From positions 5,505,835-5,569,834 of the forward strand of contig CM048839.1 of the NCBI GenBank assembly GCA_026545765.1: a stretch of DNA of 64,000 bases, read 5' to 3'. Shown here one piece after another: positions 22,091-33,512 of the stretch. The translations under genes and the position numbers were made by a program. Source of the stretch: Plantago major. Its lineage: Eukaryota; Streptophyta; Magnoliopsida; Lamiales; Plantaginaceae. Position 1 is the stretch's first letter, and each line of letters begins with the position of its first letter. Under the pieces are notes generated by a model that ran no database searches, was not told the origin of the DNA, and saw only the letters and a program-made list of their open reading frames with translations.

Positions 22091-22840
22091 TCAATCACGC
22101 CCATGGCCCTCTCCACCACCATGACCATGTTCCGGCTCACACTCGGCTGCTGGAATCATAACCGCCTTCTTCTTCTTCTTGGCCAAGCAAAACAATCCCA
22201 CGGCAAGGAATGCTAGGAAGAACACCCCTCCAAGAGAAACACACACTGCAATAATCGTGGTGTGGTTGCTACCACCACCACCACCGGGAGTTGGTGGAGT
22301 GATTAAGGATGGCGTGAATGGTGATGGTGCTAGAGGTGTAAAGGGTGTTGGGTATTCTGGTGGAAAAGTATTTGGTGTTTGTGGTGGATAAGCTGGTGTT
22401 GTTGGTGTGTAGGGTGTTTTTGGTGGATAAGCAGGTGTCATTGGCGTCTTTGGTGGATAAGCCGGTGTTGTTGGTGTCCTTGGTGGATAAGCCGGTGTTG
22501 TTGGTGTTGGAGTTGATGGCGTATTTGGTGGATAAGCTGGTGTTGTTGGTGTCTTTGGGGGATAAGCTGGTGTTGTCGGTGTGGGTGTTGCTGGCGTCTT
22601 TGGTGAATAAGCAGGTGTTGGTGTCGTGGGCGTCTTTGGTGGATAGGCCGGTGTTGTTGGTGTTCTCGGTGTCTTTGGTGGATAAGCCGGTGTTGTAGGT
22701 GTTTTTGGTGGGTGTGCGACAGGGGTTGGTGGTGTTTTTGGTGGATATGCAACTGGGGTTGGAGGAGGAGGAGGAGGAGGAGGAGGAGGAGGAGGGGTGT
22801 ACTTGTAGTCAGCCATCTTCATACTCTTGAAAGCAGGCAT
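22091..22840 (-). CDS. TED7-like proline-rich single-pass membrane protein (copy 2)
   Basis: A 249-residue paralogue of the gene at 15998-16606, same strand, starting MPAFKSMKMADYKYT (an upstream ATG at 22855 is in frame but not conserved). A 12-proline run is followed by about 20 TPTTPAYPPK-type repeats, more than in copy 1. Then come the near-identical membrane segment VSLGGVFFLAFLAVGLFCL and KKKKK, and a short tail ending GHGRD. The length difference from copy 1 lies almost wholly in the Pro/Thr repeats, while the membrane part differs at only a few residues, which suggests a recent duplication with repeat expansion. The proposed role in secondary wall formation at the plasma membrane is inferred from TED7 family knowledge. 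It is single-exon, with a polyadenylation region not defined. Confidence 0.8.
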   Translation of the reverse strand: MPAFKSMKMADYKYTPPPPPPPPPPPPTPVAYPPKTPPTPVAHPPKTPTTPAYPPKTPRTPTTPAYPPKTPTTPTPAYSPKTPATPTPTTPAYPPKTPTTPAYPPNTPSTPTPTTPAYPPRTPTTPAYPPKTPMTPAYPPKTPYTPTTPAYPPQTPNTFPPEYPTPFTPLAPSPFTPSLITPPTPGGGGGSNHTTIIAVCVSLGGVFFLAFLAVGLFCLAKKKKKAVMIPAAECEPEHGHGGGEGHGRD

Positions 22841-22942
22841 TTTGATTTTTTGCAAGTGATTAATACGTAGGAGAAAATGTTAATCACTATGAAGGACTAT
22901 TAAGGTTTAGGATTGTTGTGTATTTGTTTTGGAAGCAATGTC

Positions 22943-22954
22943 CTATATATATAG
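22943..22954 (-). promoter_or_regulatory. TATA box of TED7-like copy 2
   Basis: CTATATATATAG on the minus strand, about 103 bases before the chosen ATG. The 5' UTR just after it shares words with copy 1 (acaaatacac, tagtgattaa). Confidence 0.65.
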
Positions 22955-23007
22955 GCCCATACCACTAATGAAATTTCAAATTTGAGTATTAAAATTAGAC
23001 AAGAGGC

Positions 23008-23038
23008 AATGTTGCTTAGCGTTACAAGGCTGTTTTTA
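23008..23038 (-). promoter_or_regulatory. Conserved promoter block, copy 2
   Basis: Counterpart of 16761-16792 with about three differences, about 54 bases upstream of the TATA box. Confidence 0.5.
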
Positions 23039-23573
23039 TATAATTTGCACTAAAATTCTTGTGAATAGTAATGTTATAAATGTTTCAAGTGGAAATAGTT
23101 AAATTTATGAATGTTGATTAATCATTTGAAAAAATAATTTGGGCTGAAATTATTGAACTTGTACATGCAGCAGTAGTTCGGTGGCCGCCAGAGAATAGGT
23201 TCATAATTTAATTGCAACATGCTTAAGTTAGAATTGTTGGATTTGTTGATTACTTGAAACTAATAAACAACATCCCTCATCCATATATTATATAAAACAC
23301 AATGGTTTAAAAATCACCAGATTCATAAGAACTTGATTTTTAATTTATTACTATTATTTTTTGCAATGAGCCTTTGAAATACGTATTCCTTAGTTCTATA
23401 TAACCACGTACTCAGAAAAAACCCAGACAATCTTTTCAAGTATAGTGAAAATACAAAAAAGTCATTAAAAAGCCACAAACAGCTAGACGCGATAGAAAGA
23501 AGAGAAGAGAAATATAAAAAAAAGGAATCATCCTGCATTTAAAGGTTAGAGGACAACACTAGGAAAATTTCAG

Positions 23574-24310
23574 TCCTACGTGGAATTTTGTGAAATTAGT
23601 TACATTTTAATTAGTATATATTTCAATATTATTTTTTGTATGTTAACTGCATATATAATTTTTATTAAATCTCATATAACTTTATCTAAAAAAAATCCAA
23701 AAAATATATGGAACATATATTTAAATTTGTCGTGACAAGACGAATCCATAGACACCAATCTTGAATACTATTATTAATTAAATAAATTATTTTATCTATT
23801 AAAATTAAATATAAATTTATTAAATAAGATAAAATGAAATACTGAAAATTTAAAAATAGATTATTTATTAAATTAATTCATTTCTACGTGGAATTAGTTG
23901 CATTTTCAACCAGTATATACATATTTCACAGTTTATTTTTGGTATGTTGGTTGCATATATAATTCTTATTAAATCTCATATAACTTTATCTACAAAAATC
24001 CAAAAAATATATTAAACATATATTTGAATTTTCCGTGACAAGACAAATCCATAGACACTAATTTTGAATATTATTATTCATTAAATAAATTATATTATTT
24101 ATTAAAATAAAATATAAATTTATTAAATAATATAAAATGAAATAATTAAATTTAAAAAATAGAGAATTTATTAAATTAATTTAATCATATGTGGAATTTG
24201 TGGAATTAGTTGCATTTTCAACCAGTATATATTTCACTGTTTATTTTTTGTATGTTGGCTGCATATATAGTTTTTATTAAGTCTCATATAAATTTATCTA
24301 CAAAACTCCG
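23574..24310. repeat. ~310-bp tandem repeat, about 2.4 copies
   Basis: The phrase attaaatctcatataacttta recurs at about 23660, 23971 and 24279, each preceded by a 'gcatatataatttttatt' and 'tacgtggaatt' motif and followed by 'cgtgacaagacgaatccatag' in the fuller copies. A further displaced copy of the second half lies at 24826-25010. AT-rich and non-coding. Confidence 0.75.
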
Positions 24311-24487
24311 AAAAATATTTATGTTTATATTAATAGATATTTATATTTTCAATTAATATATAATATATATTTATATCTTCAATTATACATTTTGATTCTA
24401 CGGTTAAGCAGATTCCAGGTAGGGGGAGAGAATTTTGTTGCATAAAATTTTAATGTTTTAGCACTTAGATTATCAGTTGGGTGTTCT

Positions 24488-24544
24488 TATATAATATAAT
24501 ATAATATAATATAATATAATATAATATAATATAATATAATATAT
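24488..24544. repeat. ATAAT pentanucleotide microsatellite
   Basis: About eleven perfect ATAAT units. Confidence 0.95.
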
Positions 24545-24825
24545 AAAGTTGATTAGCTAATTAAACCCACCAGATTCATTCAAATTTCATCCATCCTACG
24601 TGAAAGTTTGATTTTACAGTTAAGCAGAGTCTGAATAGGGGAATGTAGTGGTGTTGTTGCTGAGATCATGTGAGCAATGTTATTAATTGGTGATAAAATT
24701 TTATGTCTTATGGTTAGTGAAAATGCAGAAGGCCATGAATAGTGTTTTCTAATTGATGATTATTATTACTACTATTATTATTATTAATTAAATAAATCAT
24801 TTCATTTACTAAAATAAAATATTAA

Positions 24826-25010
24826 TCTCATATAACTTTATCTACAAAAATTCAAAAAATATTTTTAACATATATTTGAATTCGTCGTGACAGGACGAAT
24901 CTATAGACACCAATCTTGAATACTATTATTAATTAAATAAATTATTTTATTCATTAAAATAAAATATAAATTTATTGAATAAGATAAAATGAAATAATGA
25001 AATTTTAAAA
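24826..25010. repeat. Displaced copy of the ~310-bp repeat
   Basis: Shares the 'tctcatataactttatctacaaaaatt' region, the 'cgtgacaggacgaatctatagacaccaatcttgaata' region and the following AT tract with the array at 23574-24310, separated from it by unrelated sequence and the microsatellite. Confidence 0.65.
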
Positions 25011-26265
25011 ATTAAAAACGACTCATTAACACACATTATAAATAATTAACGTAGCATCAAGCATTAAAAAAGATACTCATTTTAAATAGTTTAGCATCAA
25101 ACATTCTGGACAAACTAAAATATACGATTATTTTGATTAGCCTCATATATATATCCATACGACCATACCATTTGTGCACTTTCGGTTATTCTGGCACTTT
25201 CGTATATTTTTCTACTATATTCTAAAGTTGATGGTTTACTTTGAAGCACACATGATCCACATGTGCATAAATGATACTTGGAGCGCTTTCTAATTACTTG
25301 GACATTTTCTAATGCAAAAATTAAAGTAAAAAAAAATTCATTTTAAATTGTATTAACTCTCTACGTTTTTTTTATTATTTTTTAATTTAGGTTTCGACTT
25401 TTCTCTAAATACTTATGTATGAAAAATAATGAATAGTCGTAGGAGATAGTGAATAAAGGAGAAGATGTGAGAAGGTAAAGAATAAATTAATAAATTAATT
25501 TTCAATTTTTAGGCATGTGAAGATGAGATCTATCCATATATTATAAAGACCAGTTTTTATTATCAATTCTAGCTATGGTACTTTGGCCTCAAATCAATGT
25601 GAGAAATTCTCTCATTTTTTTAGATTAAAAAATACAAAACAATTATAATCAGGGTAAATTTATTTTTGATGCCAAGTTAATGCGTATTTGGTTCTGTTAC
25701 CTTTACAATTTTAATATAATTTTGGTTACATAATTCTGCCAATGATATTCAACCTTTGCAACTATTTATAAATGTGATCAATCAAATCTTCTAAATCCCA
25801 TAATTCCATCAAAATCGCAACCCACACACTAATTTTCTTAATGGGCATGAATCCAGATTGGAGGACCTTTGGATCTATGCTTGACATAGTTCCTTCAACT
25901 AATCTTATAAGAATGTTCTATAAATCGTGTACTAGACGTGCTATTTTCAGTTCCAGAAAATAGAAGAGACACACGTGAGCTAATTGGTGGTGTGTTGATC
26001 TTACATGTCTATCAACAACTTTTTACATGTGAAGACTTTCAATTTCCTTTTCTTTATGTATATGATTCGATCGGTAGGATGCGGTATAATATTTCTCTTC
26101 TCTACGATCTCTGGCTAGAAGGACTGGTTCTATTTAACCCGAATTCCAACCCCGTTCGAAATAATGATGGTATATACTCGAACCTGTTCCATACCTTTGT
26201 TACAGGACCCGACCACAACATTTATGATTAAGTTAGTAAAAACTACATTTTTTCCGGTGGAGGGT
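25011..26265. other. Non-genic stretch
   Basis: No gene recognised. 26135-26260 is homologous, in the same orientation, to 30305-30475, sharing phrases such as 'actcgaacc' and 'ttagttagtaaaa'. The ORF at 25938-26231 ends within this repeat and shows no known domain. Confidence 0.45.
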
Positions 26266-26280
26266 GGGGGGTCTACATAT

Positions 26281-26610
26281 ACTCTCTAGGCGGGCAAACT
26301 CTCTTCGATCTTCTCTCTACTTTCTTGATACATAACGGACCTGGAGGATCTGATACTCTCTAGGTGGGGAAACTCTCTTAGATCTTCTCTCTACTTTCTT
26401 GATCTCCATAACAAGCCTAGGGGATCTGATACTAGGTGGGGAAACTCTATTAGATTTTCTCTCTACTTTCCTGATCTCCATAACGAGCCGAGGGAGGGTG
26501 GGGATCAGCTGATACTCTCTGGGGGGGGGGGGGGGGTGTCCGGTATACTCTTAGGCGGGGAAACTCTCTTCTATCTTCTCTTTACTTTCTTCATCCATAA
26601 CGGGCCCGGG
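26281..26610. repeat. Minisatellite of ~75-85 bp units, four copies
   Basis: Units start near 26281, 26354, 26431 and 26513. Each has the form actctctaggtggggaaact, then a pyrimidine-rich 'cttctctctactttcttgat' tract, then a 'cataacg...cc' end. The fourth carries a run of about 16 G (26521-26536). Strong purine/pyrimidine strand bias. Confidence 0.8.
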
Positions 26611-26624
26611 GGAGGGGGGGGTAC

Positions 26625-27127
26625 CATGTGAAATTATGTTAGCAGAATAATAATTTTTGTGTCTTTGGTGGGGTGACGCATACCACCGCGTGGTTGCTAG
26701 GAACCGGTGGGTTGGAAAAAACAACCGTGACATGTGAAATTACGTTTGTATAATATTTGTGTGTGTGGTGGGGTGACCACATATCACCGCGAGATTGTTG
26801 GAAACAACCACATTGATTGTGTTGTATACTTTTGTATTTTATTTTAGTTCCGTTTGAGGGATAGATTTTTTTGTAAAAAAATATGTACCTGTTACTAATT
26901 AACAAGTCGGGTATGGTAGGACCCTATTTTTACATTTTCTATAGTTAACATAAATAAACACTCAATGATATAATATTGGATGAAGAATGACTACCGACCG
27001 ACACCATGACCAAAGTTGTCTACAAGGAATTTTGACTATCTTTTTCTGATTAATTTATTTAATCCTCACATTTCAATTTATTATTAAAGGTAAACTATAC
27101 CGTGGCATCGCCACGGGTTAGTACTAG
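26625..27127 (+). mobile_element. Helitron 3' region (copy 2)
   Basis: It ends in hairpin CCGTGGC-atc-GCCACGG (27100-27116), then seven bases, CTAG (27124-27127) and T. Two ~95-bp repeats with 'acatgtgaaattatg' and 'ggtggggtgac' lie at 26628-26825. Inverted homologues occur at 30060-30290. The 5' end is not defined. Confidence 0.65.
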
Positions 27128-27295
27128 TTATTCTGGTATATCTGGGGACGTATTTATAGGGGTATTATAAGGGAAACTTTAAATTTTACTGTGAAAACCA
27201 ATGGTATATACATATACATAAAAAAAAACGTTAACCCATCAAACATTATCGATATTATTTAAAATAACAATACTTATACTTAAAAACATCAGTCC

Positions 27296-29530
27296 GTCCT
27301 CCTTTCCCCCTATCTTTTCTTGTTTTGTACGGTAGTTCTGTGCTCTTTAATTGCGGGTCATGAAAGGGGGGGCTTGTTGAAGGGTATCAAAGTCAGTCCT
27401 AAAGCTCCTGCTGTTTCTCATCTTCTGTTTGCAGATGACACGATGATTTTCTGTCAGGCTAATGAGGCCTCTGCTAGAACCATAATGCATATTTTACTTG
27501 TTTACAGTAAAGGCTCTGGTCAGGAAGTTAATTTAGACAAGTCTCATGTAGTTTTTAGTCATAATGTTGGGGATGATACTAAAAATCAGGTTACTAGGAT
27601 TCTTGGAGTCCAACTTGTTGAGAAACACGAAAAGTATCTGGGTTTACACACTACCATGGGGATTAATAAAAAAGAGGTTTTTGGATGGCTCCGAGATCAA
27701 CTCTGGGATAAAACCCACTCTTTTACCGGTAAAATGCTTTCTTTGGCCGGTAAAGAGATTCTTATTAAGTCAGTTCTCCAGTCCATTCCTACTTATGTGG
27801 TGTCTAGTTTTAAATTACCAGATAATTTACTCAATGAATTGGAATCCTTGATTGCTAGTTACTGGTGGGGGGATGGGGAGAAGGACAAAATCCATTGGAT
27901 AAAATGGAAAGGTCTTTGTAAAAGCAAAAGACATGGGGGGTGGTTTCCGGGATCTAAAGGCTTTTAATTTAGCACTTCTTGGAAAACAAATTTGGCGTTT
28001 TATTACGGAACCTGAGTCTCTTGTGTCAAAAAAATTTAAAGCCAAGTACTTTACTGATGGGGATTTATTGTGTTGTCTCGAAACCTCACTCTTCCTTTAC
28101 TTGGATACGCCTTTGTGCGGCTTGATCACTTGTAGAGTCTGGTTTGAGATGGAAAGTGAATAGTGGTGACAGCATTGATATTTGGACTGATAAATGGGTC
28201 CCGGGAAATCCTTCCTTTAGGCCAAACATGCCTGATTTACATCATGAAGGCCCCTTGAGAGTATCGTTTCTGATGCACCCCACTCGAAATGAATGGGATG
28301 TGCCTATTCTCACTTTTTTTTTTAATTTTGGCAGGATGATATTGAAGAGATCCTCAAGATCCCGATAGTTGACAGAAACAGCCCGCACTCTTTGGTTTGG
28401 CATCACTCTACGAAGGGAGTATATTCAGTCAATTTAGGCTATCATTTAGCTATGAACAGGAGGGCAGCGGGACAGAAAAACAGAACGGGTAGCTCGTCTA
28501 CTAATCTGAGACGGAACTGGAACCTGGTGTGGAATTTGAAACTGCCAGGAAAGATAAAGCACTTTTTGTGGTGGTTGCTGTGGGAATCTTTACTCACTAT
28601 GGCTGAACTAAAACGGAGACACCTATCACTGGAAGAAGGCTGCCCTGTTTGCCAAGGTACCCCGGAATCCTTATTACATATTTTTCAGGATTGCCATTTT
28701 GCTCGAGTTTATTGGGCTTTGTCGAACCTCCCTTCTACTAGCATATATTTTAATGCCATTGATGTATGGTCCTGGATTCAAGGAGTACGAATCCGGCTGG
28801 ATAGCATGGATTTTGAACGTTTTGTTGTTTCCTATTGGAGCCTTTGGTATAGCCGTAAAAAGATAAAACATGAAAATGCTGGTTATACTCCTTTAGAGAC
28901 TGCACAATTTGTAAACAGGTTTATTGGTTTCATGAGATCGAATATATATAAACCTGTTGGTAGAAGGGAGCAGCAAGATAGCTTACCTTTTGGTCCATGG
29001 CAAGCACCACCGGAGGGCTGGATTAAAATTAACTTCGATGCAGCTATTGAGCCAAGATCAAATGAAGGTGGAATTGGAGTGGTAGCAAGGGACTACACGG
29101 GGCTTGTTTTGTCTTGGGGTCGGAAAAGGTTGCAAGGAAATATTGGAGTAGATTGTGTTGAAGCCTACGTTGCTCGTTGTGCGGTTAACTTGGCTCAACG
29201 GATGGGATTTGAAAGAATTATTTTGGAAGGAGACTCTTCGAATGTCATAAGAGGCCTACAAACACAAGACCTTTCAAGATCCAATTTCGATGATGTATGC
29301 TGAGAAATCCAACAACTGTTACCTTCTTTTGCAGCTGTACAGTTCTCCCACATCAGACATGAAGCTAACCAGCTTGCTGATAAATTGTGTCATGGTTTTG
29401 CTGTAGATTCATTCGGTTCTACTACTCTGCCTTTTGAATTTCAAGAAGTGATGTAATATGATACTCTTGTATTGTGACACTATTGATGGTTGAATGAAAT
29501 GTTTTAGTTTTTCTCAAAAAAAAAAAAAAA
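27296..29530 (+). mobile_element. 5'-truncated LINE (L1-type, with RNase H), target duplication 14 bp
   Basis: A poly-A tail (29516-29535) and a direct repeat AAAAACATCAGTCC (27282-27295 and 29531-29544) bound the insertion. Only the back half of the reverse transcriptase is present, so it is 5'-truncated. It sits between two convergent Helitron 3' ends. Confidence 0.85.
27308..29456 (+). pseudogene. LINE reverse transcriptase C-terminal part with zf-RVT and RNase H domains
   Basis: The reading enters the reverse transcriptase at YLFLFCTVVLCSLI, followed by SHLLFADDTMIFCQA, the F-A-D-D catalytic motif. Thumb-like KYLGLHTTMG and GKEILIKSVLQSIPTY follow, then GFRDLKAFNLALLGKQIW, a zf-RVT stretch with LKLPGKIKHFLWWLLW and CPVCQ, and an RNase H domain WIKINFDAAIEP with later E and D residues (EAYVARCA, EGDSSNV) and the end HIRHEANQLADKL. 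It is broken by frame changes near 27940 and 28140, another near 28370, and a TGA at 29300-29302 inside the RNase H part. The missing start, with the endonuclease, shows 5' truncation. Such LINEs copy themselves through RNA; this copy cannot. Confidence 0.85.
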
Positions 29531-29686
29531 AAAAACATCAGTCCATCTCTTAGGTCATGAATTCCTCATTTATATAGTTTTTAAGTAATTGGTATTGATT
29601 ATCTTTTAACTAATTAGTCACGCAGTGTTTTTTGCCAGGGACGTATTTATTGGGGTATTATAAGGGAACGACAAACGTTATAATTA

Positions 29687-30300
29687 CTAGTACTAACCAG
29701 TGGCGATGTCACGGTATATTTTACTTTTAATAATAAATAGAAAGTGGAAGACCAAATAAATTAATCGAGAAATAAGATAGTCAAACTTATGTTATCATCG
29801 TTGGTCGTGGTGTCGGTAGGTAGTACTTTCTCCAATACTATATAATTGAATCTTTTTTTATGCTAACTATAGAAAATGTAAACATATGACTCATCATGAC
29901 GGATATGGTTTGAAAGGGGTAGGATCCAACCTTAAACCGTTCGGGACTCGACAGGTTGATAACATACTATATTTTATATCGGGTCCTACCGTCCATGCCT
30001 AACTTGTTGATTAGTAACATATACATCCATCAAACCAAACCAAAATAAAATTCAAAAGTATACAATACAAACAATATGGTTGTTCCCAACAACCCCCACG
30101 GTGGTATGTGGCCCCCCACCATACACACACACAAAAATTGTTACTCTACAAACATAATTTCACATGTTACGTTTGTTTTTTAACCAACCCCCTCCTCTCG
30201 TGCGGTTCCCAACAACCCCGCGGTTGTATGTGGTCACCCCACCAAAAACACAAAAATTATTATTTTACAAATATAATTTCACATGCTATCAGTCAATTTA
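29687..30300 (-). mobile_element. Helitron 3' region (copy 3), opposite orientation
   Basis: On the minus strand, a slightly imperfect hairpin (29697-29714) is followed by TTAGTA, CTAG (29690-29687) and T. The adjoining 160 bases match the other two copies, and 30060-30290 contains two inverted versions of the ~95-bp repeats found in copy 2. The far end is approximate. Confidence 0.6.
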
Positions 30301-30304
30301 TTTT

Positions 30305-32199
30305 TAAACAGGTCAGATTCTGTCCAACCCAAATTTAAACCCGTTTGAAATAATAAAAGTTCAGGTCCGGGTCAAACATATACTCGAACCCGTTCCGTAC
30401 CTTCGTAAAACAAGACCCGAACCTCAACATTTTATGGTTAAGTTAGTAAAAAGTACATTTTTTCGGGGGTGGGGTGCTGGGGTGGGTGCCAAGAAAACCA
30501 CCGTAACATGTGAAATTATGTTTGTAAAATAATACTCCCTCCACCCCGGACCCGGATTCAACTTTTCGCGGGCTCGGGCATAAATTTAAGAGAAGATTGA
30601 ATAAAGTAGGATAAATAGTAATCAAGTATGAAATAGATTGAATAAAGTATGATGGATTATGAAAAAGTATGATAGAGGGTGAATAAAGAAGGAGATAAAT
30701 GTGGTTAAGCCATTGTCATTTTGTGAGATGCTACTTGGGAGATGCCTAATTGTTGTTAGTGAGCATTCATACTTGTATAGTTTGTATTTAGTAGTTAAAA
30801 AATATACTTGTCTTGCTCATTTGTCGTTTTTTAGTGCCTCAATTCAAATTATATTATCAACCATTTCGCGACTAATTATTTTATTAAACGTTAAGAGTGT
30901 AACAAGTAACAACTAACAACCATTCTCTCACATCCCCTCACATGCATAGTATGTGAATTCCTTGTTTAGAGCTCGTATAGTATTATTCTTAAGTGATTAT
31001 GTTCCAACCTATTCTCTCTATAAGCATACAAATATTGTGTTTAAACATCCGTTAATTATTCATAAAGTGATCAAGCTGTAAGGAAGGTGGTGTTATAATC
31101 AAGAGGTGTTGGATGGTTTCATCTAGAATTGAGAGTTATTTATCCGAATGAAGTATTTTAGCTAGTTATTGACTTCATGTATGTGTGATGCAGTGTTATT
31201 TCTGTAAATTGAGTCTTTCTGCGAATGATGTATTCAGTTAGTTTATAGTTAGTTTATGTAATACATGCATGTAACTATTATCGAATTCTAAAATAACATC
31301 TGATAATCATTGGGATGGCGGCGTTTTCCATTGTAAGCATGTAGTTGCAGCCCATGGCCCTCTGCAATTTATAACTAATATGTTACGAACAACTCCATGG
31401 AATAGTCAAATTGCTAATCATATTATATTATCTAAAAGGAAATACTAATGTGAACAAACACACACTGTTACAGGTCATAAGTGAAGGTAGGTAACATGGG
31501 ATTTTGACAATCATCAGTCCTAATCCAGCTATAAAATGAAGTAATAAGCCAATAATGACCAGCAAATATCCATTTATGGATTTGACTAGGATATAATTGT
31601 CCCAAGTTCTTGATTCTTAGAGAAAGGGAGTTCTTTCCAGTTTTATCTGGATTGGCCCCTGCAAAATCCAAATTGATTGGACTCTTACTCTTGTCCAAGA
31701 CTTGGCATCTTGAAGAGAGCCCAAACAGATGTACTAATATGCAGTTATGTTTGTTTCTCTATGGTTACTATCTGCTACTCACTTTACTACTACGTACTCA
31801 CTTGTTCCATCTGGTCAATAACTTTTCATTTCATTTTATTAATATTTTTAGTGATCCATTTAAACACCATGATATTCACAAAAATAGTAACCAAGAACAT
31901 ATATTATCCCAGCTATATGAAATCCATATCCTACAAAATGTGGTGTTGAATTAAGATCAACTCTTTTTATATCGAGAGCAATCATGTTCATTTATATGTA
32001 CAATCCTTCTTTAGCGTAAATATGATTACTCTCAATATAAAAGAAGTTGTTCTCAATTTAACAACGTCCCTAAAAATATTCTAAACTTAGTGTTCTCGTT
32101 GCAAATTTACAACGCCTTCCATCCAATTTCAAAAGCACACTTTAGCTTTCTTGTAATTTTGATGCAACACTATGATCGTGGCACAACTTTTTAAATCTA
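30305..32199. other. Non-genic stretch with repeat remnants
   Basis: 30305-30475 repeats 26135-26260 in direct orientation. At 30533 a CTCCCTCCACCCCGGACCCG start with following 'gattgaataaagtagga' repeats marks a partial MITE. 31468-31698 on the minus strand reads open, with an acceptor-like TTTTGCAG followed by GANPDKTGKNSLSLRIKNLG; it could be a gene fragment but I cannot name it. Confidence 0.35.
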
Positions 32200-32845
32200 C
32201 TAGTAAAATTGTGCACGTGAAAATTCACGTGTCAAATAGATGAGTGTCTCATATTAAATTTTTTTATGCATGACATAAACAATATAATATATATATATAT
32301 ATATTTAAACTTATAATTAGTTATAAATTCAATTATAATATAGAAGTATGTTATATGAGTTATTAATGAAAATATAAGTTTTGGTGATTATAATGGGTGA
32401 GAGTAGTGGGAGATGATTTACAACTCCCTTCTTTTTGTCCTTTTCTTTTTAGCTTTATTTCTATATATGAAATTTGGAGTTAAAATTAATTTAATTGGTC
32501 AAAATTAAATTGATTGGTGTAACTTTTTGAATAGTAAAGATAATTGCTTTGGCAAAGTGCAATATAAGAGTTGAATAATCTGTAAACATGATAGATGTAC
32601 CTGCTTGAATTTCAACAACATGAAGGTTATTAAAACTGTAAGGGTCTTGCGTTGTAAGATGTGAAAGCAAATGATTGGTGTAGCGGCACCTTTCGTTTGT
32701 TGCAAGGATTCGAAATTTTGAGTTAGCATAGTTTTTTTTCATTTTTCCCTATTCTGTTGGAAGTGGTCAAAATCAATTCATGGTCAAAATAAATTAATTG
32801 GTGTAAAAACTGCTTTCAATGAGTTCTCTTTTATATAGTAAAAGA
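32200..32845 (-). mobile_element. Small Helitron (copy A)
   Basis: On the minus strand the 3' end has a perfect 8-bp stem CACGTGAA/TTCACGTG (32214-32231), then ten bases, CTAG (32203-32200) and T. The proposed 5' end is A|TCTTTTACTATATAAAAG at 32845. A second TC-start like sequence, TCTTTACTATTC, lies at 32540, so the element may be the shorter 341-bp form or a composite. Homologue at 33186-33513. Confidence 0.6.
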
Positions 32846-33185
32846 TTAAGTTATTGGTCGCTTTTCAACCAACTACCATCGATCAAACTATCTCCATTGA
32901 AAAATAATGAGTTTTACGAATGTAGTTTAAGTCAAATCATCAACCGTTACAACCGATACTAGTTCTAGCTGATAAACGATAAACTTATCCGGTTATACTT
33001 CCGATTCGACATCCTAACTAAAAGCTATGTTTTAAAAGCCGGCCCGGAAGGTTAAGCCGGCCACCCCCTAAAAAAGGTTAGATCGGGGTCGGATCGGTTC
33101 ACCCGGATTGAGCCGGATCCACCCGGTATGACATTTGTATAATTATTATTATTATATATACTATGTGTGTGTGTATATATATATA

Positions 33186-33512
33186 CTAGTAAAATTGTGC
33201 ACGTGAAAATTCACGTGCCAAATAAATGAGTCATATTAAAATTTAAATATGCATGACATAAATATCATAATATATATTTAAACTTATACTTAGTTAATTA
33301 AAAATTCAATCATAATATATGTTAATTATATGAGTAATTAATAAAAATATAAATTTTGGTGATTATAATGGTGGAAGTAGTGGGAGATGATGTGCAACTC
33401 CCTTTTTTTTTTTTCTTTTTCCTTTTTAGCTTTATTTTTATAGGTGAAATTTAAAGTCAAAATTAATCAATTGGTCAAAATTAAATTAATTGGTGTAACA
33501 ACCCAAAGAATA

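Noticed and set aside
22179..22752. Val/Leu-rich and His/Gln-rich ORFs overlapping TED7-like copy 2
   Set aside because: Shadows of the repeat-rich coding frame.
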